Source of the DNA: Anaerosporomusa subterranea
GTDB lineage: Bacteria > Bacillota > Negativicutes > Sporomusales > Acetonemataceae
Direction of reading: 5' to 3'
DNA: 64,000 nt
NCBI RefSeq assembly: GCF_001611555.1
Contig: NZ_LSGP01000017.1
Span: 434,001-498,000 of the forward strand
Under the pieces are notes generated by a model. It worked only from the letters and a program-made list of their open reading frames with translations. It did not search any database and was not told the origin of the DNA. Shown in pieces: positions 23,566 to 32,250 of the stretch; the first letter of the stretch is position 1, and the number at the start of each line of letters is the position of its first letter. The position numbers were made by a program, and so were the translations under genes.

Positions 23566-26214
23566 ATGCAAATTATCACTGTGCGGGAATTAAGAGGCCC
23601 GAATATCTACAGTTACCGGCCAGTCATCAAGGTGAGATTAGATTTAGGCGAACAGGCTGAGACGCCGAGCAATGAAATCCCGGGATTTGTCGAGCGTCTG
23701 ACAGAGGCTCTGCCCACTCTAAGTGAGCATCATTGTGCTCTTGGCTACAGGGGAGGATTTGTCGAAAGACTGCATGAGGGGACGTACTTGGCTCATGTCT
23801 TCGAACATGTTGCCCTGGAATTTCAGACGGCGGCAGGTTATGATGTTCGCTTCGGCAAAGCGCGTAGTGGCGGTACGCCAGGAGTATATGACGTAGTGCT
23901 TGGCTATAGGTCGGCGGCTGCGGCGATGGAAGCAATTCGCCAAGCGGAAGAGCTTATCAACGCTTTAGTTGCAGGTAGTCCGTATGATGCGGCGGCAGCA
24001 GTCCAGGCGGTTACGTCAGCCGGTGAAGCTGACCGTCTTGGACCGAGCACTGAAGCCCTTTATCAAGCTGCTTGCGGTCGCGGTATTCCGGTTTCTCGTA
24101 TTGGGCAGGAGAATTTACTTGTGCTAGGCTGGGGACGCCGTCAACAGCGCATGTGGACAACTGTCAGCAGTAAAACAGGCATGCTGGCTACCGATTTGGC
24201 TTGTGATAAGGACTTGACCAAAAAGATACTGGCGGACGGCGCTCTGCCTGTGCCAGAGGGACAAGTTGTCGAAAATGCCAAGCAAGCTGTGCAGGCGATG
24301 ATGGAAATAGGTGTCCCGGTTGTCATCAAGCCGCTTGGCGGTAATCAGGGTAAAGGCGTTACTCTCGACATACATAAAGTTGAAGAAGCTGAACGTGCCT
24401 TCGCTATTGCGGCTGAGTTTGACAATCGGGTTGTGGTTGAGCAATTCATACCAGGGCGTCAATATCGATTGTGCGTTGTTAATGGAAAGTTAGTGGCAGC
24501 TGCCGAACGTATTCCCGCCTATGTCATTGGCGACGGAAGTTCAACCATTTGGCAGTTAGTGGATCAGATTAACGCTGATCCTCAGCGCGGTGATGGACAC
24601 GAAAAACCTTTGACAAAAATCAAGATTGATTCGGTGGCAATTATTAACTTGTCAAGGCAAGGTTTAACACCAGACTCTATACCGGCTGACGGTAAGATTG
24701 TCTATATCCGGGAAAACGCAAATCTCAGCACTGGTGGGACGGCGGTAGACGTCACCGACATTGTACATCCTGAAACTGTCCAAATGGCTGAGCGGGCTGC
24801 CAAACTGATCGGCCTTGATATAGCCGGGGTAGATATTGTCGCCGCCGATATAACAAAATCGTTGCGACAAGGCGGTGCAATCATTGAAGTCAACGCCGCT
24901 CCCGGAATCCGGATGCACCATTATCCGTCAGCTGGTAAATCGCGTGATGTGGCTGCCGCCATTATCGACTATTTGTTCCCTCACGGTGATCAAGGGCGGA
25001 TACCGATTATCTCCGTCACCGGCACCAACGGCAAGACCACTGTCACGCGAATGATTGGCCACATTTGGGAGGCGGCAGGTTATAAGGTTGGTATGACAAC
25101 GACTGATGGTATTCATATCGGCGGTGAATGCATCATGCCCGGCGATACCACCGGCCCAGCCAGTGCCAGAATTGTTCTTAATGATCCCTGCGTGGAAGTT
25201 GCTGTATTAGAGACGGCGCGCGGCGGTCTACTGCGCGGCGGCCTGGCGTTTGACAGTTGTGATGTTGGCATTGTCACCAATGTCACCGAAGACCACTTGG
25301 GCCAAGATGGCATTGAAGATCTAAACGATTTGGCGTATGTCAAGTCACTCGTTCTTGAGACTGTTAAACCAGACGGGTTCGCTGTTATCAATGCTGATGA
25401 CGCTTTTGCGGCCATACTGGCCAAGCGAGTTCGGGCCGAGATTATGTATTTCAGTCTCGAGCCAGACAATCTAATTGTCAGGCGTCATCTCGGCAGAGGC
25501 GGTAAAGCGATTTTTGTAAAAGAGAGCATGATTTACGCCGCAGAGGGCAAAACAGCCAAACCACTGCTGTCTGCAGATAGCATCCCGGCAACTCTGGGCG
25601 GTATCGCCATGCATAATCTGCAGAATGCCGTTATCGCCGCAGCCGCTTGTTGGTGCCTCAGACTGCCGGTTAGCTATATTTGTGAAGGGCTAATGAGCTT
25701 TGACGAGAATCCGGGCCGGTTTAATTTGATTTCACTGGGTAACCTTTGCGTTTGTGTCGACTATGGCCACAATCCAGCCGGCTATTTGGCAACAATCAGT
25801 ACAGCCAGACGCATGGGTGCTCGACGTCTTGTCGGAGTGATTGCAGCCCCCGGCGATCGTCGCGATGATGTTGTGGTAAACGTTGGCCGCATCGCGGGAC
25901 GCGGTTTTGATATGATTTACATTAAAGAAGATGAAGATCTACGGGGCAGACAACCAGGTGAAACAGCAGCGTTACTGAAGCAGGGAGTTATCGAATCCGG
26001 ATATCCGGCCGAAGCTGTCACACTAGTACTCTCAGAATACACGGCTGTTTGGACAGCCCTTTCGCAAGCGCAGCCTGAGGATTTAATTGTTGTGTTCTAT
26101 GAAAAGTACGATGTGGTTAAACGCGCGATTGATGAATTTCGGTTGCAGCATAACCGACAGCAAGCCGAAGCAGCCGGTTACGGCTATTTTGCAGTCAATC
26201 AAGCAGGAATTTAG
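23566..26214 (+). CDS. cphA: Cyanophycin synthetase
   Basis: 882-residue two-active-site ligase that polymerises Asp and Arg into cyanophycin, a nitrogen/carbon reserve. An N-terminal domain (1-160) precedes the ATP-grasp domain (about 215-475: PVVIKPLGGNQGKGV, VVEQFIPGRQYRL, EVNAAPGIRMH). The Mur-ligase-like domain (about 480-870) has P-loop TGTNGKTTVTRM and the Mur-type VTNVTEDHLG and FDENPGRFN segments. Length is normal. The pair with cphB is typical; in heterotrophic spore formers a storage role around sporulation is inference. Confidence 0.95.
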   Translation: MQIITVRELRGPNIYSYRPVIKVRLDLGEQAETPSNEIPGFVERLTEALPTLSEHHCALGYRGGFVERLHEGTYLAHVFEHVALEFQTAAGYDVRFGKARSGGTPGVYDVVLGYRSAAAAMEAIRQAEELINALVAGSPYDAAAAVQAVTSAGEADRLGPSTEALYQAACGRGIPVSRIGQENLLVLGWGRRQQRMWTTVSSKTGMLATDLACDKDLTKKILADGALPVPEGQVVENAKQAVQAMMEIGVPVVIKPLGGNQGKGVTLDIHKVEEAERAFAIAAEFDNRVVVEQFIPGRQYRLCVVNGKLVAAAERIPAYVIGDGSSTIWQLVDQINADPQRGDGHEKPLTKIKIDSVAIINLSRQGLTPDSIPADGKIVYIRENANLSTGGTAVDVTDIVHPETVQMAERAAKLIGLDIAGVDIVAADITKSLRQGGAIIEVNAAPGIRMHHYPSAGKSRDVAAAIIDYLFPHGDQGRIPIISVTGTNGKTTVTRMIGHIWEAAGYKVGMTTTDGIHIGGECIMPGDTTGPASARIVLNDPCVEVAVLETARGGLLRGGLAFDSCDVGIVTNVTEDHLGQDGIEDLNDLAYVKSLVLETVKPDGFAVINADDAFAAILAKRVRAEIMYFSLEPDNLIVRRHLGRGGKAIFVKESMIYAAEGKTAKPLLSADSIPATLGGIAMHNLQNAVIAAAACWCLRLPVSYICEGLMSFDENPGRFNLISLGNLCVCVDYGHNPAGYLATISTARRMGARRLVGVIAAPGDRRDDVVVNVGRIAGRGFDMIYIKEDEDLRGRQPGETAALLKQGVIESGYPAEAVTLVLSEYTAVWTALSQAQPEDLIVVFYEKYDVVKRAIDEFRLQHNRQQAEAAGYGYFAVNQAGI

Positions 26215-26231
26215 GTTTTGCAACGGTCTCT

Positions 26232-26255
26232 AGTCTGTTGCAGAAGCAACAGACT
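26232..26255. repeat. Short perfect hairpin shared with 27954-27974
   Basis: AGTCTGTTGC (26232-26241) / GCAACAGACT (26246-26255) with an AGAA loop. It heads a block repeated at 27953-28151 in direct orientation. Confidence 0.7.
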
Positions 26256-26269
26256 TCCTTAAAACACAA

Positions 26270-26504
26270 GAGACTAGTTGAAAAAGCTCCAGGTGTCGTT
26301 ACATACGAGATAGGATACGCATTGAAGATGTCAAGCATTTTAGTTTCGTAGGAACAGCGAGGCTTGCGCCGCGCCGCGTACAAAAGGTACGCTAGCAACC
26401 AAACATAGCCGTGATTGCGCAACTCTTGGCGCTTTAGCGCCTTAGAGTTGGCGGCATACCCCTTGCGGGTGCAACGCAGATGGACTTTTGCAACGGTCTC
26501 CTAG
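26270..26504. repeat. Family A element, copy 6
   Basis: Arms GAGACTAGTTGAAAAAGC and GCAACGGTCTC (reverse) pair imperfectly. It contains the GCGTACAAAAGGTACGCTAGC hairpin, GCGCTTTAGCGCC, and ends with AACGCAGATGG. The left 130 bases are nearly identical to copy 7. The cphA-cheW gap (26215-26588) holds this and no gene. Confidence 0.75.
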
Positions 26505-26552
26505 AAAAAACTTCCTTGGTAGTTGCAGGTCTGCTTAGGACAAGGTAGAATA

Positions 26553-26575
26553 ATGAGTATTAGATAAATACTCAT
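26553..26575 (+). promoter_or_regulatory. Perfect inverted repeat at the cheW ribosome site
   Basis: ATGAGTATT (26553-26561) / AATACTCAT (26567-26575), five-base loop, directly abutting GGAGG (26576-26580). It could be an operator or a hairpin that tunes translation (inference). Confidence 0.5.
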
Positions 26576-26588
26576 GGAGGTGGCAGAT

Positions 26589-27047
26589 ATGGACGCCGGA
26601 CAAGAATTGCAGCTTGTCATTTTTATGCTTGCCAAGGAAGAATACGGCCTACCGATTACCAAAGTCCAGGAAATTAACCGCATGGTTCCGATTACTCGTT
26701 TGCCGCAGACGCCTGATTTCATGGAAGGCGTGATCAACCTACGGGGGCGAGTTATTCCCGTCATTGACCTCCGCAAGCGCTTCCAATTAGCTGAAGCGGT
26801 AATTAATGATGATACCCGCATCATTATTGTTGATGTTGATGGACAAACCTTAGGCATTGTGGTAGACGCAGTTACCGAAGTGGTTCGTCTGGCAGCCACT
26901 AGCGTGGAACCGCCGCCTCCTACATTTGTTCTTGATTCCCAATACATAGAAGGTATTGGCAAGCTGGATGAACGCTTGCTTATTTTGCTTGCCATTGACA
27001 AAGTGTTGACTTCGCAAGAAGCCATTACCCTGAAGTCAATATCATAA
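26589..27047 (+). CDS. cheW: CheW-like chemotaxis coupling protein
   Basis: 152-residue CheW domain that bridges chemoreceptors and the kinase CheA. Motifs are FMLAKEEYGLPITKVQEI, MEGVINLRGRVIPVIDLRKRF and GIVVDAVTEVVRL. The start is ATG 26589, seven bases after GGAGGTG; an upstream ATG at 26574 overlaps that site. No other chemotaxis gene is nearby, so it is an isolated cheW between cphA and ispE, framed by directly repeated family A copies 6 and 7. Confidence 0.9.
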   Translation: MDAGQELQLVIFMLAKEEYGLPITKVQEINRMVPITRLPQTPDFMEGVINLRGRVIPVIDLRKRFQLAEAVINDDTRIIIVDVDGQTLGIVVDAVTEVVRLAATSVEPPPPTFVLDSQYIEGIGKLDERLLILLAIDKVLTSQEAITLKSIS

Positions 27048-27049
27048 GT

Positions 27050-27919
27050 ATGGTGCAAACGCTTACTATCTCCGCCAGAGCGAAAATTAATTTGACACTT
27101 GACGTGCTCGGCAAACGCCCCGATGGCTATCATGAAGTAGCGATGATCATGCAGACACTGGAATTGGCCGACTTGGTGCATTTGCGTCAAGCCGACTCGA
27201 TCCTGATTGAGACAGATAATCCACGCCTGCCTGGTGACGAGTCAAACTTAGCCTATCGGGCGGCAGCTTTACTCCGGCGTGAATGCGGTGTTGATCACGG
27301 CGTCCATATTCGGCTGGAAAAGAAGATACCGATGGCGGCTGGTTTGGCGGGTGGCAGCTCTGATGCAGCCGCCGTTCTAAAGGGGTTGGTTCAGTTGTGG
27401 AAGCTGCCCTTGACGCCGGAGGACCTGTCGCGTTTGGGCGCTTCATTGGGCTCAGACGTGCCCTTTTGTTTGTATGGCGGTACAGCGTTAGCAACCGGCA
27501 GAGGCGAAGTAATTACTCAACTACAGGATTTGCCTTCCCGCCCTGTTGTATTAGCCAAGCCACCGGTTGATGTGGCGACTGCCTCTGTTTACAAAGGGTA
27601 TCGACCTGAAGCTGTTGTAGTGCATCCAGACACACAGTCAGTCTTAACTGCCATCAGCCAGGGAAACTGGCACAAAGTCGAACAAAGCCTTGTTAATGTT
27701 CTGGAAAGTGTTACCGTTAATGAACATCCGCAGATTGCCATTATCAAAGCGATGATGCTTAACGCAGGTGCCACTGGCAGCCTCATGTCAGGCAGCGGTC
27801 CGACCGTCTTTTGTTTGGCTGAGAATGACGACACAGCTCAGCAAATCGCCCAACGGCTAACGCAAGAGTGTAAAGCAGAGGTCATTGTGACAAGAACCTC
27901 GCAGCGGGAAACAAAATAG
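27050..27919 (+). CDS. ispE: 4-diphosphocytidyl-2-C-methyl-D-erythritol kinase
   Basis: 289-residue GHMP kinase of the MEP isoprenoid pathway. SARAKINLTLDVLGKRPDGYHE opens the protein (Lys and Asp substrate contacts), PMAAGLAGGSSDAAAVL is the GHMP ATP-binding loop, and GSLMSGSGPTVF is the third motif. It starts two bases after the cheW stop. In B. subtilis ispE precedes purR; here a GntR regulator and a nucleotidyltransferase are interposed. Confidence 0.95.
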   Translation: MVQTLTISARAKINLTLDVLGKRPDGYHEVAMIMQTLELADLVHLRQADSILIETDNPRLPGDESNLAYRAAALLRRECGVDHGVHIRLEKKIPMAAGLAGGSSDAAAVLKGLVQLWKLPLTPEDLSRLGASLGSDVPFCLYGGTALATGRGEVITQLQDLPSRPVVLAKPPVDVATASVYKGYRPEAVVVHPDTQSVLTAISQGNWHKVEQSLVNVLESVTVNEHPQIAIIKAMMLNAGATGSLMSGSGPTVFCLAENDDTAQQIAQRLTQECKAEVIVTRTSQRETK

Positions 27920-27953
27920 AGAAAGACCTTGTGCTGAGTAGACAAGGTTAGGA

Positions 27954-28151
27954 GTCTGTTGCAGAGCAACAGACATCCTTAAAAAACAAGAGACTAGTTG
28001 AAAAAGCTCCAGGTGTCGTTACATACGAGATAGGATGCGAATTGAAGATGTCAAGCATTTTAGTTTCGTAGGAACAGCGAGGCTTGCGTAGAGTTGGCGG
28101 CATACCCCTCGCGGGTGCAACGCAGATGGAGGTTTTGCAACGGTCTCCTAG
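27954..28151. repeat. Hairpin plus family A element, copy 7 (internally deleted)
   Basis: GTCTGTTGC/GCAACAGAC hairpin (27954-27974), then a body matching copy 6 from AGAGACTAGTTG to AGGCTTGCG. There the central hairpin region of about 70 bases is missing and the right part (TAGAGTTGGCGGCATACCCC to CGGTCTCCTAG) resumes. Fills the ispE-gntR gap. Confidence 0.75.
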
Positions 28152-28165
28152 TAAGGGGGAGAACT

Positions 28166-28861
28166 ATGACGCGGCGATTGTTGCCGATTAAGCTGGATAG
28201 CTACAAGCCGTTGCGAGAGGTAGTGGCCGAGACATTGCGGGATGCAATTGTCAACGGAGTACTAAAGCCAGGCGAAAGACTGATGGAAATTCAATTGGCG
28301 GAGGAACTTGGCGTTAGCCGCACTCCTGTGCGTGAGTCAATTCGCAAGCTTGAATTGGAAGGCTTTGTAGTTATGGTGCCAAGACGGGGCACCTATGTAA
28401 CTGATTTATCAATTAAGGATATCAATGAGGTTTATGAGATCCGAACGGTGCTTGATGTCCTCGCCGCAGGTTTGGCGGCCGAACGTATTACGGAAGAAGA
28501 ATTGGAAGAGCTAGAGCGTTTGTTGGTGCAAATCGGCGAGTTCGTTGAGCAGAACAATATGGAGCAACTGATCGAATTTGATACCAAGTTTCACGATGTT
28601 CTCTACCGTGCCAGCCGTAATGACCGATTAGTTGGAATCATTAATAATCTGCGAGAACAGTTTACCCGTTTCCGTTCTATTTCCATGAAATATCCCGGAC
28701 GCATGCAAAATACAGTTGAAGAACACACTCGTCTAGTTGAGGCGATCGCGCAGCGAAATCCCGATTTGGCGCAGCAGATAGCCCGTGAGCATATGGAGAA
28801 CTCTGAGCAAACTTTGCTCAAGGAGTTTGACGAGCGTCGCTATCCTGAGGAAAGCGACTAG
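28166..28861 (+). CDS. GntR-family regulator, FadR/FCD subfamily
   Basis: 231 residues. An N-terminal winged helix-turn-helix (about 15-75: ETLRDAIVNGVLKPGERL, LAEELGVSRTPVRESIRKLELEG) is followed by an FCD ligand-binding domain (about 85-220). Metal-binding-type residues are seen in FDTKFHDVLYRAS and in EEHTRLVEAI ... AREHMENS. FCD regulators sense small organic acids. In Negativicutes and Clostridia such a gene commonly stands next to ispE/purR, but its effector is unknown to me. AAGGGGGA precedes the ATG; the frame back to 28094 is repeat DNA. Confidence 0.88.
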   Translation: MTRRLLPIKLDSYKPLREVVAETLRDAIVNGVLKPGERLMEIQLAEELGVSRTPVRESIRKLELEGFVVMVPRRGTYVTDLSIKDINEVYEIRTVLDVLAAGLAAERITEEELEELERLLVQIGEFVEQNNMEQLIEFDTKFHDVLYRASRNDRLVGIINNLREQFTRFRSISMKYPGRMQNTVEEHTRLVEAIAQRNPDLAQQIAREHMENSEQTLLKEFDERRYPEESD

Positions 28862-28885
28862 TCGCAACACAGTGGGAGGCATATC

Positions 28886-29647
28886 ATGTACGACGCCATA
28901 ATTTTGGCTGGCGGTGAAAATAATAAGAAGTTGCTCGGCTTATCCCCTCAGCCCTATGAAGCGCTGATTGAGATCGCGGGACAGCCGATGGTGACTTTTG
29001 TGGCCAACGCGTTGGCCGCCAGCGGCGCCGTAAACCGCATTCTCGTCGTCGGCCCGGAATCTGCGCTCCAGCAATGTGCATTCCCGCCACAAGTGAGCGT
29101 TTTGGCGGGTGGTCATACGATTATGGAGACAATCCAGATTGGCATGGCGGCCTTAGGACATCGACAGAAGGTACTGGTTGCTACGGCGGATATTCCCCTG
29201 CTGACAGCTGAGGCAGTCAATGACTTCGTGGCTCAATGCAGTTGCATTGATGCTGACTTCTATTATCCGATTATTTCGCAAGAGATGAATGAACGGTGCT
29301 ATCCCTCCACTCGCCGCACCTATGTCCGGTTGCGTGAAGGTACGTTCACCGGCGGCAATATCTTCTTGGTCAACCCGGATATTGTGTCGCGCTCGCTGAC
29401 TGTTGCCAACCGGATTATCGAAAACCGCAAGAACCCGTTAACCTTGTGCGGTATTCTTGGCTGGGGCTTTGTCATAAAGTTTCTTATCGGCACACTCGGC
29501 TTGGCTGAAGTTGAAGGCCGTGTGTCTGAACTTCTTAAGCTGCGCGGTGCGGTTGTCCATTCCCGATTTCCTGAGCTCGGTATCGATGTCGATAAGCCGA
29601 GCGATTTAGAGCTGGTTCGCTCAGCCATTGCCAGCAACGTACTTTAA
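28886..29647 (+). CDS. MobA/GlmU-like nucleotidyltransferase
   Basis: 253-residue NTP-transferase-fold protein. The N-terminal IILAGGENNKKL loop is a variant of the LAGGxGxRxG motif (Lys where Arg is usual). VATADIPLLTAEAVNDF contains the metal-binding Asp pair, and the end has LGIDVDKPSDLELVRS. Family members join NTPs to sugars or molybdopterin; substrate unknown here. It is cotranscribed with the GntR gene and precedes purR. GGGAGG stands before the start. Confidence 0.82.
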   Translation: MYDAIILAGGENNKKLLGLSPQPYEALIEIAGQPMVTFVANALAASGAVNRILVVGPESALQQCAFPPQVSVLAGGHTIMETIQIGMAALGHRQKVLVATADIPLLTAEAVNDFVAQCSCIDADFYYPIISQEMNERCYPSTRRTYVRLREGTFTGGNIFLVNPDIVSRSLTVANRIIENRKNPLTLCGILGWGFVIKFLIGTLGLAEVEGRVSELLKLRGAVVHSRFPELGIDVDKPSDLELVRSAIASNVL

Positions 29648-29656
29648 TTTTTTCAC

Positions 29657-29694
29657 AAACCACGCACCGGTTGAACCGCGCTTGCGTGGTTTTG
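29657..29694 (+). terminator. Intrinsic terminator after the nucleotidyltransferase
   Basis: AAACCACGCA (29657-29666) / TGCGTGGTTT (29683-29692) with an inner CGGTT/AACCG hairpin, followed by TTGCC; the T-run is short. Confidence 0.7.
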
Positions 29695-29733
29695 CCTTGG
29701 GGCAGAAAGGTTGGTTTGCGAAGCGGACGAGGC

Positions 29734-29846
29734 TACGTTTCCACAGAGGTCACAGAGGAGTAGCATCTATTTGCCAGTTTTGCTGGTTCCGATCTTTAGT
29801 CCTCTGTGTTCTCTTTACAACTCTGTGGCCTCTGTGGAATGGCGTC
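29734..29846. repeat. Family B palindromic repeat, copy 7
   Basis: TACGTTTCCACAGAGG, TCACAGAGG on the left; CCTCTGTGTTC, CTCTGTGGCCTCTGTGGAA on the right. The downstream stretch TGGCGTCCTGTACTTCCCC also recurs after copies 6 and 12. Confidence 0.7.
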
Positions 29847-29939
29847 CTGTACTTCCCCAAAGTCCCGCGTAACAATTTTTCTTAAGGTGTTGATAAAAGT
29901 GATTATCCAAAGACTGCAAGGAGGTTGTTGAAAATAGCG

Positions 29940-30752
29940 ATGAATGATAAAGCGAAGCGGATGGAACGCCGTATCGCCTTAACCAAACTGTTGACAGATA
30001 GTCCTGGACGCTTGTTTTCGCTCGGATACTTTAGTACAATGTTCGGCGCGGCTAAGTCTACGCTATCTGAAGATGTGGAGGCGATTCAGCAAGCCTTAGC
30101 TGAGTTTGGTCTCGGCAAGCTGGAAACCGTAGCTGGTGCTGCCGGCGGTGTTCGGTTTCTTCCCTATGTCTCTAGCCAATCAACCAACGAGATTCTAACC
30201 AGTCTGGCCGAAACGCTTGCCTCACCTGAACGGGTTCTGACTGGCGGCTTTCTCTACATGTCTGATTTGCTATTTGACGCTCATATCATGGCGCGGGTGG
30301 GAGAGGTGTTCATGACCTGTTTTGCCCAGAGCCGACCAGATTGTATTATGACAGTGGAGACTAAAGGAATTCCTCTGGCGATGATGACTGCCCGGGCATT
30401 TAACCTTCCCTTGGCCATTGCCCGCCATGGCAGCAAGGTAACTGAGGGTTCAGCTGTCAGTGTGTACCATGTCTCCGGCTCGAACCGCCGCATTCAGACC
30501 ATGTCACTGCCCAAAAGGGCCATTGCACCGGGATCAAGGGTATTGCTTATCGACGACTTTATGAAAGCAGGTGGAACAGCTCGCGGCATGATCGACTTAG
30601 TGCACGAGTTTGACGCCGCAGTGGTTGGTTTGGGTGTGCTTATCGCCACCGAAGAGCCCAGCCAAAAGCTGGTTGATGATTACCAGGCTCTGCTTATCTT
30701 ATCCGATGTAGATGAACATACTAAAACGGTAAAAATACATTCAGCGTTGTAG
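29940..30752 (+). CDS. purR: Purine operon repressor PurR
   Basis: About 270 residues. An N-terminal winged helix domain (MERRIALTKLLTDSPGRLFSL, AAKSTLSEDVEAI) precedes a phosphoribosyltransferase-fold domain with the PRPP loop VLLIDDFMKAGGTARG. In Firmicutes PurR binds purine-gene control boxes and is released by PRPP. AAGGAGG (29918-29924) lies upstream; the exact start is unclear among TTG 29925, TTG 29928 and ATG 29940. B. subtilis has yabJ-spoVG downstream; neither is present here. Confidence 0.93.
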   Translation: MNDKAKRMERRIALTKLLTDSPGRLFSLGYFSTMFGAAKSTLSEDVEAIQQALAEFGLGKLETVAGAAGGVRFLPYVSSQSTNEILTSLAETLASPERVLTGGFLYMSDLLFDAHIMARVGEVFMTCFAQSRPDCIMTVETKGIPLAMMTARAFNLPLAIARHGSKVTEGSAVSVYHVSGSNRRIQTMSLPKRAIAPGSRVLLIDDFMKAGGTARGMIDLVHEFDAAVVGLGVLIATEEPSQKLVDDYQALLILSDVDEHTKTVKIHSAL

Positions 30753-30928
30753 TTTCATTTTCAGACGAATCAAAGTCTTGGAACGTAAGGAACGGAGCAG
30801 GATCGCCCCTAAAAGCACGAGCAGCACTATGACGTTAATTGAATAATAAGGTGCCGTTGTGTCGCTAGTGTGTCGCTAGTGACGCTAGTGTTCAACCGAA
30901 TCTCGACCTATCACAAGGAGGTTTTCGC

Positions 30929-32152
30929 ATGAAACCGACTGCTTCTCCGACTATTTCCCTGGCTGCGATTGAAGAAGCGCATGCCACGATGCGCGATCAA
31001 GTTCATAACACACCGCTTGACCGAAGCCGCACGTTTAGTGATTTGGTTGGCTGTGAGCTGTATCTCAAGCTTGAGAATATGCAAAAGACAGGGTCGTTTA
31101 AACTGCGTGGCGCTTATAATAAGATTCAGTCGCTTACTGCCGCTGAAAAGGCAAGAGGCGTTATCGCCGCTTCCGCCGGGAACCACGCGCAAGGGGTTGC
31201 TTATGCCGCAACTCTCGCAGGTATCAAGTCGACCATTGTTATGCCAGAGATTGCTCCCTTGGCCAAGGTCATCGCCACCCGTGGCTATAAAGCGGAAGTC
31301 GTTTTAAGCGGTCTCGGTTATGACGAGGCTTTCGAGAAAGCTAAGCATATTCAGCGGGAAAGTGGACAAGTATTCGTTCATGCCTATAACGATCCGTATG
31401 TGATAGCTGGACAAGGTACAATTGGCCTGGAAATTTTGCAAGCGTTGGAGGATGTTTCGGCAGTGGTTGTCCCCATTGGCGGCGGCGGACTAGCGGCCGG
31501 GATCGCGCTGGCAATCAAGGAAAAAGCTCCTCATGTTAAGGTATATGGAGTCCAGGCAAAAGGTGCGCCCGCGATGTATATTTCAAAACAGCAGCATACG
31601 CTAAAAACAACTCCTGATGCGGTTACCATCGCTGACGGCATTGCTGTCAAAGCCCCAGGCGACATCACCTTTGGCCTAATTGACCGCTATCTGGATGATG
31701 TCGTCGTCGTGGATGATGAGGCCATCGCCAGCACTATCCTGATGCTGCTTGAACGGGCAAAGCTGATGGTGGAAGGCGCGGGTGCAGTGAGCTTGGCCGC
31801 TCTGCTCAACCACCTGCTGCCGGTATCTGGCAAAGTCGTCAGTGTAATCTCTGGCGGCAATATTGATGTCAATTTTATCTCCCGTATCATTGAACGCGGT
31901 CTGGTTAAGGCAGGCCGCCGGGTAAAGATTATCACTAGAGTCACTGACCGTCCTGGTGCGCTAAATCGCCTGTTGACCATTATCGCTAGCCTAAGGGCTA
32001 ATGTCATTCACGTTTTCCACGACCGGGTTGAGCGGAATGTACCACTGGGTCAGGCTGTCGTAGAAGTCAGTATGGAAACACAGGATGCGATGCATACAGA
32101 AACCATCCTCACCACTCTTCGCCAAGAAGGCTATGTGGTCGAGCTGATTTAA
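30929..32152 (+). CDS. ilvA: Threonine ammonia-lyase with C-terminal ACT domain
   Basis: 407-residue PLP enzyme that deaminates threonine to 2-oxobutyrate. KTGSFKLRGAYNK carries the PLP lysine, SAGNHAQGVAYAA the substrate loop, and PIGGGGLAAGIALAI the phosphate-binding glycines. An ACT domain (about 330-405, ITRVTDRPGALNRLLTII) suggests allosteric control. The short catabolic/TdcB-like form is indicated by length. It replaces the usual yabJ-spoVG position between purR and glmU. AAGGAGG precedes the ATG. It could serve isoleucine synthesis or threonine catabolism. Confidence 0.93.
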   Translation: MKPTASPTISLAAIEEAHATMRDQVHNTPLDRSRTFSDLVGCELYLKLENMQKTGSFKLRGAYNKIQSLTAAEKARGVIAASAGNHAQGVAYAATLAGIKSTIVMPEIAPLAKVIATRGYKAEVVLSGLGYDEAFEKAKHIQRESGQVFVHAYNDPYVIAGQGTIGLEILQALEDVSAVVVPIGGGGLAAGIALAIKEKAPHVKVYGVQAKGAPAMYISKQQHTLKTTPDAVTIADGIAVKAPGDITFGLIDRYLDDVVVVDDEAIASTILMLLERAKLMVEGAGAVSLAALLNHLLPVSGKVVSVISGGNIDVNFISRIIERGLVKAGRRVKIITRVTDRPGALNRLLTIIASLRANVIHVFHDRVERNVPLGQAVVEVSMETQDAMHTETILTTLRQEGYVVELI

Positions 32153-32250
32153 AATATACAACTTTGCAGGGAAACGTCATTTCGTGTCGAATTAAATTTT
32201 GTTCGGAGATATCTTCCGGCTGACAGCCGGGAAACAGGGGGACGGAAATA

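Noticed and set aside
30755-30850. Small hydrophobic/basic peptide on the minus strand after purR (type I toxin-like)
   Set aside because: Frame of about 30 residues with no ribosome site or promoter visible; composition alone is not enough.
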